From Lithodes maja (lineage: Eukaryota > Arthropoda > Malacostraca > Decapoda > Lithodidae), in assembly GCA_037953745.1 (NCBI GenBank), contig JBAKBP010013083.1:1-64000 (forward strand): 64,000 nt of DNA, given 5' to 3'. Positions 28,551-38,337 of the stretch are shown here, in pieces. Made by a program: the position numbers and the translations under genes. The number at the start of each line of letters is the position of its first letter. Positions within the stretch are counted from its first letter, which is position 1. Under the pieces are notes generated by a model. That model did no database searches. It saw only the letters and a program-made list of their open reading frames with translations, and was not told the DNA's origin.

Positions 28551-31211
28551 TTAATATTGTGTCTATGTGAAACTAAACTAAATAAAGGGATAAGTTTGGA
28601 GGGAATGGGATGGAACAACTATAATATCTGGAGAAGGGATAGAGAAGACAAAATGAGGGGAGGGGTGCTAATTCTTACACATAATAAATTGAAAACAAGA
28701 ATGATTGATCTGAATAATAGTAAAGCGGAAATATTAGCAGTAGAATTGACAGATGATGACAATCAAAAGGCGGATATTGTAGTGGCCTACATGCCGCCCT
28801 ACACAGGGGCTTGGGAAGAGGAGGAATACAAATTTATCAAAGATGAGATGATTATTTGTATTGAAAAATTAACTCGTAGAACCAATGAATTAATTATAGT
28901 AGGGGACTTCAACTGTAAAGAGGTGGATTGGGAGCAGAGAGAAGCAGAGAGAAGCTGGTAGCAACGTGAACTCGTGGGGGTATAGGCTACTGGATATGGT
29001 AACAGAAAATTTATTGGTGCAAAATATAAAGGAAAATACAAGAAGAAGGGGAAATGATGAAGCATCCAGATTGGACCTAATGTTTACTAGAGACCCAGAT
29101 GTAATTTCTGATATAAAATACTTACCACCTTTAGGCAAGAGCGATCACGTTGTAATGGACATAGAAATCCTATTGGGTTATTCCAATATGGAGGAGAGGG
29201 AGGAGCACAAGGAAACTAGGTTTGACTATGCAAAAGGAGACTACCAATCACTGAGACAATACTTTAGAGATGTTGACTGGAGTGAAATACATCAGAGAAA
29301 TAGTGTAGACGAGAAGTATGGAGTATTTAAAACAATATATGAAGAAGGAGTTAATAAATATGTCCCTAAACAAGGTAATAGGTCAGCGAAGGAAAAGGAT
29401 TGGTTTAATGAAAAATGTAGGAAAGCCAAGGAAAAGAGAGACCAAGCGTGGAAGGCAGCTAGAAAAAGGTGTAATAGAGAAAAGAACAGATACAAGAGAT
29501 TAAGAAATGTATATTCTACGATCAGGAGACAAGAAGCCAGAGAATATGAGAAGAACATTGTGAAAAAATGTAAGAGTGATCCTAAGCTGTTCTATAGGTT
29601 TATAAATAGTAAAATGAAGGTAAGGGATAGAATAGTGAGGTTGAAGGTTGAAGGGACCACTTATGATGACGACCAGAATATGTGTGAAATTATGAACAAT
29701 ACACTACACTCAGTATATACTAAAGGTGATAACTTTGAAGAAGTACCGGTAGGTGAAATTGGTGATAAACTGGGAGAGATTAATTTTCTCCCAGAGGAGC
29801 TAGTAGAAATAATGAAAGGACTAGATGTGAAAAAAGCAGTGGGACCTGACAATGTAGCGGGATGGATTTTGAAAGAATGTGCTGACGAACTAGTGAAACC
29901 CTTATATGAGATAATGAAATACTCTCTGGAAGTGGGAAAATTACCAATGGACTGGAAGAGAGCCAACATTGTACCGATTTATAAAGGTGGGAACAGGGAA
30001 CATCCATTGAATTATCGACCTGTGTCACTTACTAGTATAGTGTGCAAAATCTGTGAGAAAATAATTAAGAAAAGATGGATGATTTACTTGGAAAAGAATA
30101 ATCTACTATCTAACAGGCAATTTGGATTCAGGGAGGGTACCTCATGTGTTACAAATCTACTCAGTTTTTATGACAGAGTGGTTGACATATTACAAGAGAG
30201 AGATGGATGGGTGGACTGCGTATATATTGGCATGAAGAAAGATTTTGACAGAGTATCGCATAGCAGGCTGAAGTGGAAATTAAAAGAGTATGGAGGGATT
30301 CAGGGTAGTTTGTTAAATTGGATGGAGGACTATCTTTCAGGGAGACAGATGAGGACTACAATCAGAGATAAATTTTCTACGTGGAAAGATGTCACAAGTG
30401 GAGTTCCGCAGGGAGCGGTGCTGGCTCCCATAATGTTTCTAATATACATTAACGACATGCCAAAGGATATAAATGCATATATGAATATGTTTGCAGATGA
30501 TGCCAAGATCATGAAGCATATAGAAGATGAAAACAGTGGTAGGGAATTACAGAGGGATTTGGATAGGATAGATCAATGGAGCAAGAAGTGGAAAATGGAA
30601 TTCAACACAAATAAATGTCATGTAGTGGAAATGGGAGTAGGTAAAAGAAGGCCTCGTATGGAATATAAGTTAGGAGAAAACACTATTAACCCATCAGAGA
30701 AAGAAAAGGACTTAGGGATAACTGTTAGGAGTGATCTTTCACCTGAGAATCATATTAATAAGATAGTGGAAGAAACATATGGACTGCTAAACAGAATAAA
30801 AATAGCCTTTAACTATATAAACGAGGAGATGCTGGAGAAAATAATAAAAACATTGGTGAGACCAAGACTGGAGTATGTGGCAGTGGTGTGGGCACCACAT
30901 CTAAAAAAGCATATAAAGAAGCTGGAGAAGGTTCAGAGAGCTGCAACTAGGATGATACCAGAACTGAGAGAATTACCATATGAGGAGAGATTAAAGAAAT
31001 TAGATTTACCATCTCTAATGGATAGGAGGGAGAGAGGCGATATGATTATGATGTACAAATCTGTGAGAGGACTCGAAAAGGTGGACAAGAAGGGTTATAT
31101 TGTGAAAGATAATGGTAGAACTAGGGGCATAGATATAAGCTAATGAAAGGAAGATGTAAAGGAGATGTGAGAAAGTATAGTTTCCCTTACAGAAGTATAA
31201 GTAAATGGAAT
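28551..31211 (+). pseudogene. CR1-6 ORF2, main part (EN and RT)
   Basis: CLCETKLNKG, GGVLILTHNKLK, IIVGDFNCKEVDW, then a frame interruption at about 28940-28966, LGKSDHVVMDIE, a Lys/Arg-rich linker, KKAVGPDNVAGWIL, NYRPVSLTSIVCKICEK, VYIGMKKDFDRVSH (the usual YLDFKKAFD motif altered, though the Asp is kept), GVPQGAVLAPIMF, MFADDAKIM, RPRLEYVAVVWAPH, and RRERGDMIMMYK. A frame change at about 31135 leads to GDVRKYSFPYRSISKWNQLE, where I-1 is inserted. The ending is found at 38268-38337. At least two frame breaks: inactive. Confidence 0.88.
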
Positions 31212-31669
31212 CAGTTGGAAGAAGTCCCCCGCTCTGCCTGCTTCGTTGGTTTCACTTTTGAACACGTGCGGGGGCTGACGGAGGCGGCAGGAGGGGAGTG
31301 CATGCCCGTATGCCCACCCTTCCTGCCGCCCCCAACTAATTGTAGTGGGCCCTATCATTTCTCATCCTTTCTGTTTTCCGTTTTTCCCTTCTTCCCACTG
31401 CCCCCTCCTTTGGGAGCACCGTGACTGTCATGAGGTAAACGACCGCACTCACTCTTTGGTTTCGTTGGAGGGTGTTGTGGGTCGGCAATCCCTACACCCG
31501 TCGAACTGTGGTACCCGACGTGTTCGAGCGAGGGGAAACTTTTATGCCAAACCCTAACCCTTGTGCTGGGTCGGCGATCGACGGATCGACGGCCCTTAAG
31601 GTGCATTAGTCGGGGTGTATATCTGCAAGAATTCCTAGGGCGGTCGTCCCGTCCTCTAATTGTGGCTCC

Positions 31670-34378
31670 ATGGTGGGTTTGGAATCTGACTCAGATGAAT
31701 TTAGAAATATTCGTCCTATGGAATCTAAAATTGCCCCCTCTGACGCCGACCCCTGCGAGAAATTGGACTGCCTCAAGGACCCTTCCCCTGCTGCCAACAG
31801 TGCCGGAGTTCCCCACTCAGGCATGGCACCCACAGACCTTGGCAAACCTCCTAAGGATTCTGTGACGAATTCTCCATCGTCGGGTAGTGAGATCCATCAG
31901 GTGATCTCCCCGGCATCAATTCCTATGCACAGCACTGCCTCTGTGATCAATAATAGTGATGACAACCCCACAGTCTCGACTTTAACTTCTCAATTACCAG
32001 ATTATGATTCTAGCCTTAGCCTACCTCTTCATTCCGTTGACAACCTTACTGAAGAACCTCGCATGCCCTCAGCTGACACCCCTACGGATGCTTCTTGCAT
32101 CCCTGACCCGTCTGTGACTCCATCTGTTACCATCTTCCCTCCGGATGCAGGATCTCCTACCTCAATTAAACCTGCTTCTGTACCTCCACGATCTCAACGG
32201 GCCGTTAATGCAGGTACAGGAAAAGACCTTGCCGGTATTTCCTCTGCCATTCACACGCTTCGACCGTTCGTACCTTCGCATAACCGACAAAGGCGTAAAC
32301 GTAACACGTATACCCCTGCTTCGAAGGACACTTATAACGCTATGTTCAGTCCCCCTGATTGGTCACGGTTTTTCACGGTCTCTGGTGAACCTATGGATGA
32401 TTTCAGTCTATACGATACTCTCGCACAAGATATTGGTGACTTCACCATGCATGCTGTTGGATCGGCCAAGCGCATGATTGAGGTGAAAACACAGGAGCAA
32501 TCAGAAGCCTTACAAGCCTACCTCGACACCCCTAACGACAGATACACAGGTAAACCAGATGAATACCTGAATCAGTGTACTGGCACGGTTGTGCTCCCTT
32601 CCGACTTCGAATTTGCAGATCAGAGCTTTACAGACTCAACCAATCGTATCTTAAAATTATTGCAAAGAACTGACCCCACTGTTGTTAAAGTTGACACTTA
32701 TACTGCTCCTCAGCGTGGAAATCGGCCCCCACTACGCATTGTCAAAATCTATTTTAAACGCCATGACCTCCCTATGCATGTCCGTCTTGCAGGTCGGCAA
32801 CTGCAGGTACGAAGGTATGTTAACAAGCCGAGACAATGCACAAATTGCTGGAAGCTTGGGCATTCAACCCCACGGTGTCGGGCTCTCAATGCTCGTTGCT
32901 TAAATTGCGGCTCAGAACAACATGCTCTCAACAATTGTCAAGTCAGCACGCCCCGTTGTGCAAATTGTGACGGGTCCCACAAAGCCAATGACAGAACATG
33001 CCCACACTTTGCGTTTCATCGTGACGTATTACATTTACAGGCCACAAAAGGACTCCCCTTCCGGTCTGCTGCAGCACAATTAAGGCAGGAAGGTAAATCT
33101 CCTCCATATCGACGGTTTGAATCAACTACACCCGCTGACTCCTCTGACCACCAGCGTCCAGAGCAGCCTCCGGCACCACCTATTAGCCCACAACATTACC
33201 CCACCAATGCTACCTTCCGTTTAGTTCACCTTAACTCCCCGGACCTATCCACCTCTAACAGGTTCGAGGGATTTACTAACTTGACCGATGATACTGGGTT
33301 TTGGAACATGACTGCCGAAGAGAACCTCATGGAATGTAACACAGTACCAGATATAGAGACTTCTCCCCAATCTCGCTCCACCCAGTCGCAGCCTCGGAAA
33401 AAGCGTAAGGTTGCAAGTCCTATCCGGTCATTATCCCGGACCTCGAAACTCGGTTCCACCACACAGAAGTGGGTTATGCCTACCCACGATCCGGACTGTG
33501 GCTGCCATAACTGCGGCCGATTCTTTCTACTTCAGCACAAGACTTCTACCCGTACAGTACTCACCGAACATCTTCACAAATTTCTTTCCAAGCGAGCTCC
33601 AGCGGAAGATGCTCAAATTCACCCGACTCCTTGTTATTGTGTCACCCATATTTGTGAATCTGATCCTACGCCCACGGACTTGATGCAGAGATTCCTGAAG
33701 GACAATAACCTGTTGGATTCTGACTTGACTAATATAGAGCTATCACAATCCCGATTTGATGTTCACCAACCTCCTGTCAATGTGCGTACCACCCTCACCA
33801 CGCCTGATCCTCCCTGTAACCTTGAGCGACATGTTCCGTTAGCCGCTCCCCACTGCCCAGATCCCGATGCTCCCAAACCTAGAGACATTCCCCCACAAAC
33901 TCCTGCTAACCCTACGACACCATCATCTGACAAACCTTCGATAAAGACTCATCATACCCCGAGCCCCTCACAATCTCCTGTATTGATATGTCACACCAAT
34001 ATCCCACCTGACAAATGTGGATGTCCAATTTGTTTCCGTAATTACATCACACCCCATATCTGTGCCACGGATCCCTGCCTCCTTGCTCGGACGCAGGAAT
34101 TTGTCACCACACGTACACTTCCCCCTAACCCTGATGAAGATGTTACCTCCGCTTATCTATTTATGGACACTCTGCGCCAAAAACTCCTCCACTGCCCCAC
34201 CCTTGTTCCTAAACTAGTCACACAATTCACAGCTATTTCTGAAAAATTTACAGACCTTACATCTACCCCTTCACCTCCATCCACACAACCCTCTCCACAC
34301 TCACAACCTTTACCGGACTCTCTTCAAGAGACCTCTATTGTCGATGACTCTGACAATCCTATTCTTGATGGCATATAA
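31670..34378 (+). CDS. I-1 ORF1: gag-like nucleic-acid-binding protein
   Basis: 902 codons from ATG 31670. Residues 1-200 are Ser/Pro/Thr-rich and probably disordered. Residues about 220-385 form the gag-like domain (FNTYTAPQRGN-type region, VKIYFKRHDLPMHVRLAGRQ). Three CCHC/CCHC-like knuckles span 390-445: CTNCWKLGHSTPRC, CLNCGSEQHALNNC, CANCDGSHKANDRTC. Long Pro-rich linkers follow. Unusually, the C-terminal third holds two Cys/His-rich modules: CGCHNC at about 610 followed by CYCVTHICESDP, and CGCPIC at about 783 followed by HICATDPC. The second module type is not one I recognise from I-element ORF1 proteins. ORF1 stops at TAA 34376-34378, overlapping ORF2. Confidence 0.9.
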   Translation: MVGLESDSDEFRNIRPMESKIAPSDADPCEKLDCLKDPSPAANSAGVPHSGMAPTDLGKPPKDSVTNSPSSGSEIHQVISPASIPMHSTASVINNSDDNPTVSTLTSQLPDYDSSLSLPLHSVDNLTEEPRMPSADTPTDASCIPDPSVTPSVTIFPPDAGSPTSIKPASVPPRSQRAVNAGTGKDLAGISSAIHTLRPFVPSHNRQRRKRNTYTPASKDTYNAMFSPPDWSRFFTVSGEPMDDFSLYDTLAQDIGDFTMHAVGSAKRMIEVKTQEQSEALQAYLDTPNDRYTGKPDEYLNQCTGTVVLPSDFEFADQSFTDSTNRILKLLQRTDPTVVKVDTYTAPQRGNRPPLRIVKIYFKRHDLPMHVRLAGRQLQVRRYVNKPRQCTNCWKLGHSTPRCRALNARCLNCGSEQHALNNCQVSTPRCANCDGSHKANDRTCPHFAFHRDVLHLQATKGLPFRSAAAQLRQEGKSPPYRRFESTTPADSSDHQRPEQPPAPPISPQHYPTNATFRLVHLNSPDLSTSNRFEGFTNLTDDTGFWNMTAEENLMECNTVPDIETSPQSRSTQSQPRKKRKVASPIRSLSRTSKLGSTTQKWVMPTHDPDCGCHNCGRFFLLQHKTSTRTVLTEHLHKFLSKRAPAEDAQIHPTPCYCVTHICESDPTPTDLMQRFLKDNNLLDSDLTNIELSQSRFDVHQPPVNVRTTLTTPDPPCNLERHVPLAAPHCPDPDAPKPRDIPPQTPANPTTPSSDKPSIKTHHTPSPSQSPVLICHTNIPPDKCGCPICFRNYITPHICATDPCLLARTQEFVTTRTLPPNPDEDVTSAYLFMDTLRQKLLHCPTLVPKLVTQFTAISEKFTDLTSTPSPPSTQPSPHSQPLPDSLQETSIVDDSDNPILDGI

Positions 34379-37300
34379 CATTTTGCAATGGAATATAAAC
34401 GGATACCAAACTCGCCTCCGTATGGGAGAATTACAACGATTACTTAAATTATATTCACCATTATGCATTTGCCTCCAACATGTAGGCAATTTTGTTGTCC
34501 CCCCCAGGCATTATACTGTTGCTGCTAGCTCCCCTATAATCCCTTTACATCTCCGAACGGCCATCCTTGTGCACTATAAGTGCGTATTTGTTCCTGTCAC
34601 CCTTGACCCCAACCCTTTTCAAACAACTGCCGTCTCCATTTCATTACCAAACCTTCCTTCCTTGACTGTTTGCTCCTCCTACAATCAACCCTCCTGTCAT
34701 TACAATACTTCAGACCTTCATCAACTAGTACAACAACTGACCCCACCGTACCTTATTCTGGGCGACTTTAACGCACACTCTCCCCTTTGGGGCAACCCAA
34801 ACACAGACATCCCAGGCGATAAAATTGAAAAATATCTCCTTCATTCTACTCTTTGTTGTCTCAACTTTGACACCCCCACCTACAGATCTGCTACCCACTG
34901 TACATTTTCCGCTGTTGATCTTTCCTTTGCCTCGGATGACGCAGCTCCCCTATTTGACTGGTCAGTTTTACAGGATCGCTTCTCCAGCGACCACTACCCT
35001 ATACTGCTTAAGTATTTGTGCCCTGCATCCTCCCCTCAAATATCGAGTTATAATCTCTCTAAAGCCGATTGGACGTCTTATACGCACTCCTCTGCAGACG
35101 TTTCGGACTTCTCCCCTACCTCTTCCCCTGCCCACAATTTTGATTATTTTTCGTCCTTCCTGAACTCCATTGCACGCACTCATATCCCGCTTACCTCCTC
35201 GCTGACGCACCCTCGCCAGGTCCCTTGGTGGACGCCCACTCTAGCCCAAATGATAAAATTCAAGCATCGTGTGGAACGCCTTCTTAAGCGTCTGAGTGTT
35301 AGGCAGCGGCGTTTAAAGACTGTTTCCCCCCGGCTTTTTTCCACTAATCGTTACTTTGACCTTATAACCATCACTATTGAAAAAATTGCCCTTAAAACGT
35401 TCTATAACAGGATCTGTGCAGTTGTCAAACGCAGTATCCTTGACAACAAGATACTTTCATGGCGATCATATATCTCGTCCTTCAATTCCCGCACCCCTCT
35501 CTCTACTTTATGGAAAAAGTTTCGCAATATCAACGGACGCACTGTACGGCCTCCACTCTCTCCACTCAAAGACCCTGCCTCGGACTCGCTTACACATGAC
35601 CCCCTTGACATCGCTGCCATACATGCCAAACATTTCTGTCACGTCAGCTCAGACCAGTCATTGCCTCGTCAATTTCTTCGTTATAAATGTATGGAGGAAT
35701 CTCGCCCGCTATCTTTTCATAGCGGGAAAACACATGAATATAACACCCCTTTTTCAATTCCGGAATTGCGACACGCGCTCGACCTGTGTACAGACACTAC
35801 TCCTGGCCCGGATGGATTCTCGTACGCTCTCATCCGTCACCTCCATCCACGTGCGCTACAACATCTTTTACAACTGTACAATCAGTTTTGGATAAGTAAC
35901 TACTTCCCACCGTCTTGGCGGCATGCTTACACTATACCCGTACCGAAGCCTGGAAAAGATCATAGTCTTCCCACAAATTACAGACCGATTGTGCTTACCT
36001 CATGCCTCTGCAAATTAATGGAAAAAATGATCAATCCTCGACTTTTACATTACGCTGAGTCACATGCCCTCCTATCCCCATATCAGAATGGTTCCCGCCC
36101 TGGCCGTTCTACACTGCACTCACTTATTCGCCTTGAACACCAAATACGTGATGGGTTCTCCAAGAACCAACCCACAGTGGCAATATTTTTTGACATTGCT
36201 AAGGCTTATGACACAACATGGAGACACAGGATTTTAAAAATTTTACATGATTCTGGCATGCGGGGTCCTCTTCCCTGCTTTTTACAAAATTTTCTCTCTA
36301 ACCGTACATTCCAGGTCAAAAATAATGGTCTCCTATCGGACATTATGTCACAACTTAATGGAATACCACAAGGATGTGCCCTTAGCAGCTTACTCTTTAT
36401 TATGGCGATCAATAGTGTCATACGCAGCCTCCCACCTGAAATATCGTATAGCTTGTATGTGGACGACTTCGCAATATATTATACTTCTCCCAGTCTGACT
36501 CACATACAACGGCGTCTCAACATTGCTCTAACATCCATCCACTCTTGGGCATCCACTGCTGGTTTTCAATTTTCTGCTGAAAAGACTAACGCCGTTGTAT
36601 TCTATAGAAATGTTCGACATTTACGTAACCAGTCCATTACTCTCACCATGGGACATTCTAATATTCAGATCCTTCCACATACCAGGTTCCTTGGTTTAAT
36701 CTTTGATACTCACCTCAATTGGAAGAGTCACATTGCCTGCTTAAAGGCACGTTGCCTCCAGAGAATGAATGTTCTGAAAACAGTCGCACGAGTCCATTGG
36801 GGCGCAGATCGCGCTACGCTTTTACTGTTCTACAGAGCTACCATCCTCTCAGCCCTAGATTATGGTAGCCCTGTCTATGGCACGGCCTCTGCTTCCACAT
36901 TAGGAACCCTCGACAGCGTACACCATTTGGGCATCCGCATTAGCTCGGGGGCATTCCGTTCCTCTCGTGTCTCCAATATCCTATGTGAGGCTGGGACCTT
37001 ACCTCTAGCCTACCACCGTCGATTAGTCCTCATGCGTACGGCTGTTCGCCTCTGTCATGACCCAACTCTACTAGAACTATTCCATTCCACAGATAACTAT
37101 CGTTCAACCATTCCAGTGCCATTCCCGCTATTGTCTCGCCAATTGCTCTCCACTTACAGTATCACCGTTCCTCCCATAACTCCCCCTCCTAGTCACATCA
37201 CTCCGTGGACCCTAAAACACCCTACAGTTTGCTTTCACTTAGCAGATCAACTTGATGCCCAAGCCCCATCTCAACGTCGACATCTCGCTTTACAACATCT

Positions 37301-38144
37301 TGATGATCACATCCCGGCTGTTTTCATTTACACCGATGGCTCGAAAACTGCGGATGCCGTGGGTTGCGCTGCAGTCTCAGACCATGGCTTGTCTCAAAGT
37401 ACCTTACACCATCACTCCACGGTTTTCACTGCTGAATTATGGGCTATTCAAGGTGCTTTAAGCACCATCTCTTCATTGTCGAGGAACTCTCCACGGGTCG
37501 TTATCTGTAGTGACTCAAAGAGTGCACTGCAAGCCTTATGTGTATTTGCCCCCAAGGACCCATTGGTCAAGACTATCATCCACACAATACACAAATTACA
37601 GTGCGCTAATCGTTCCATCACACTGTGCTGGATCCCCGCGCATGTAGGAATTCCCGGGAATGAGCGTGCAGACTTCCTCGCTAAGCAAGCGTGTCATGGT
37701 ACACCCTCTACTACTTTGCTGCGTTCGGAGGATATGCTCCCTGTCCTCCGTCGCCATGTTTATGACGCTTGGCGAGTTGAGTGGAGAGCGCAACCATTAA
37801 CTGGCCACCTTCGCTCCATTAAGGATGACATACACTTGTGGCCCTCTTCAATTGATGGTTCACGTGCAGACCAAACCCTATTAACTAGATTACGTTTAGG
37901 CCACACGCGCCTCACACATGGTTACCTGATGTCCACCCCTCGTGGTCCACCACCTGAATGCCAACATTGCCATACATCATTGACTGTTTTTCACTTTCTT
38001 TGTATTTGTCCCGTCTATGCATCTGAAAGACGGAGATTCTTGCTGAACACCTCATTACATGGCATCCTCTCTGACTCAGACTCTTTCAATTTCACCCCTA
38101 TTCGCCACTTCCTGAGAGCGATAAATTTATACAATGACATATAA
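34368..38144 (+). CDS. I-1 ORF2: endonuclease, reverse transcriptase, RNase H
   Basis: 1258 codons from ATG 34368; this ATG overlaps the ORF1 stop within ATGGCATATAA, suggesting termination-reinitiation. An in-frame ATG at 34344 is the alternative. The endonuclease (1-220) has NILQWNINGYQTR, LILGDFNAHSPLWG and SSDHYPILLK. The RT has TPGPDGFSYALIR, NYRPIVLTSCLCKLMEK, VAIFFDIAKAYDTTWRH, GIPQGCALSSLLF and LYVDDFAIYY (YVDD near 697). RNase H (about 985-1110) has all acidic landmarks: FIYTDGSKT (D near 990), TAELWAIQGAL, ICSDSKSAL and IPAHVGIPGNERADFLAK. A C-terminal CQHCH...HFLCICPVY Cys/His motif follows. No interruptions. Confidence 0.95.
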   Translation: MAYNILQWNINGYQTRLRMGELQRLLKLYSPLCICLQHVGNFVVPPRHYTVAASSPIIPLHLRTAILVHYKCVFVPVTLDPNPFQTTAVSISLPNLPSLTVCSSYNQPSCHYNTSDLHQLVQQLTPPYLILGDFNAHSPLWGNPNTDIPGDKIEKYLLHSTLCCLNFDTPTYRSATHCTFSAVDLSFASDDAAPLFDWSVLQDRFSSDHYPILLKYLCPASSPQISSYNLSKADWTSYTHSSADVSDFSPTSSPAHNFDYFSSFLNSIARTHIPLTSSLTHPRQVPWWTPTLAQMIKFKHRVERLLKRLSVRQRRLKTVSPRLFSTNRYFDLITITIEKIALKTFYNRICAVVKRSILDNKILSWRSYISSFNSRTPLSTLWKKFRNINGRTVRPPLSPLKDPASDSLTHDPLDIAAIHAKHFCHVSSDQSLPRQFLRYKCMEESRPLSFHSGKTHEYNTPFSIPELRHALDLCTDTTPGPDGFSYALIRHLHPRALQHLLQLYNQFWISNYFPPSWRHAYTIPVPKPGKDHSLPTNYRPIVLTSCLCKLMEKMINPRLLHYAESHALLSPYQNGSRPGRSTLHSLIRLEHQIRDGFSKNQPTVAIFFDIAKAYDTTWRHRILKILHDSGMRGPLPCFLQNFLSNRTFQVKNNGLLSDIMSQLNGIPQGCALSSLLFIMAINSVIRSLPPEISYSLYVDDFAIYYTSPSLTHIQRRLNIALTSIHSWASTAGFQFSAEKTNAVVFYRNVRHLRNQSITLTMGHSNIQILPHTRFLGLIFDTHLNWKSHIACLKARCLQRMNVLKTVARVHWGADRATLLLFYRATILSALDYGSPVYGTASASTLGTLDSVHHLGIRISSGAFRSSRVSNILCEAGTLPLAYHRRLVLMRTAVRLCHDPTLLELFHSTDNYRSTIPVPFPLLSRQLLSTYSITVPPITPPPSHITPWTLKHPTVCFHLADQLDAQAPSQRRHLALQHLDDHIPAVFIYTDGSKTADAVGCAAVSDHGLSQSTLHHHSTVFTAELWAIQGALSTISSLSRNSPRVVICSDSKSALQALCVFAPKDPLVKTIIHTIHKLQCANRSITLCWIPAHVGIPGNERADFLAKQACHGTPSTTLLRSEDMLPVLRRHVYDAWRVEWRAQPLTGHLRSIKDDIHLWPSSIDGSRADQTLLTRLRLGHTRLTHGYLMSTPRGPPPECQHCHTSLTVFHFLCICPVYASERRRFLLNTSLHGILSDSDSFNFTPIRHFLRAINLYNDI

Positions 38145-38267
38145 CTGCTGACATATATGTGACTTTAAACTCTGTACCACCTCCTCCACCACTAGCCTTG
38201 AGAGGGCCTAGGCCCAGTGGGCTAGTATAAAATAAAAGCATCATCAACAACAACAGTTGGAAGAAGT

Positions 38268-38337
38268 GGTGTGTGCCAAAACATTCATATTTTTAAGGCA
38301 AAGTTAGATAATTGTAACTCAGGAAGCGGGACAATAC
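38268..38337 (+). pseudogene. CR1-6 ORF2, C-terminal end after I-1
   Basis: Continues the CR1-6 coding sequence after the second TSD copy: VCQNIHIFKAKLDNCNSGSG, homologous to the NIQTFKAKLDKC end of CR1-4. It stops abruptly at 38337, where minus-strand CR1-5b begins, so the natural 3' UTR and repeat tail are missing. Confidence 0.85.

Larger units (their letters stand above)
31226..38253 (+). mobile_element. I-1: full-length I-clade LINE with 14-bp TSD
   Basis: A 7028-bp element inserted into CR1-6. The target-site duplication CAGTTGGAAGAAGT is perfect (31212-31225 and 38254-38267). Layout: GC-rich 5' UTR of about 444 bp starting CCCCCGCTCTG, ORF1 (31670-34378), ORF2 (from 34368 or 34344, to 38144), a 3' UTR of about 110 bp, and a short (CAA)n-type tail without poly(A). 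Both ORFs are uninterrupted and RNase H is present. This combination (gag-like ORF1 with three zinc knuckles; EN, RT and RNase H in ORF2) is established for the I group. Intact ORFs plus a perfect TSD suggest recent mobility. Confidence 0.93.
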
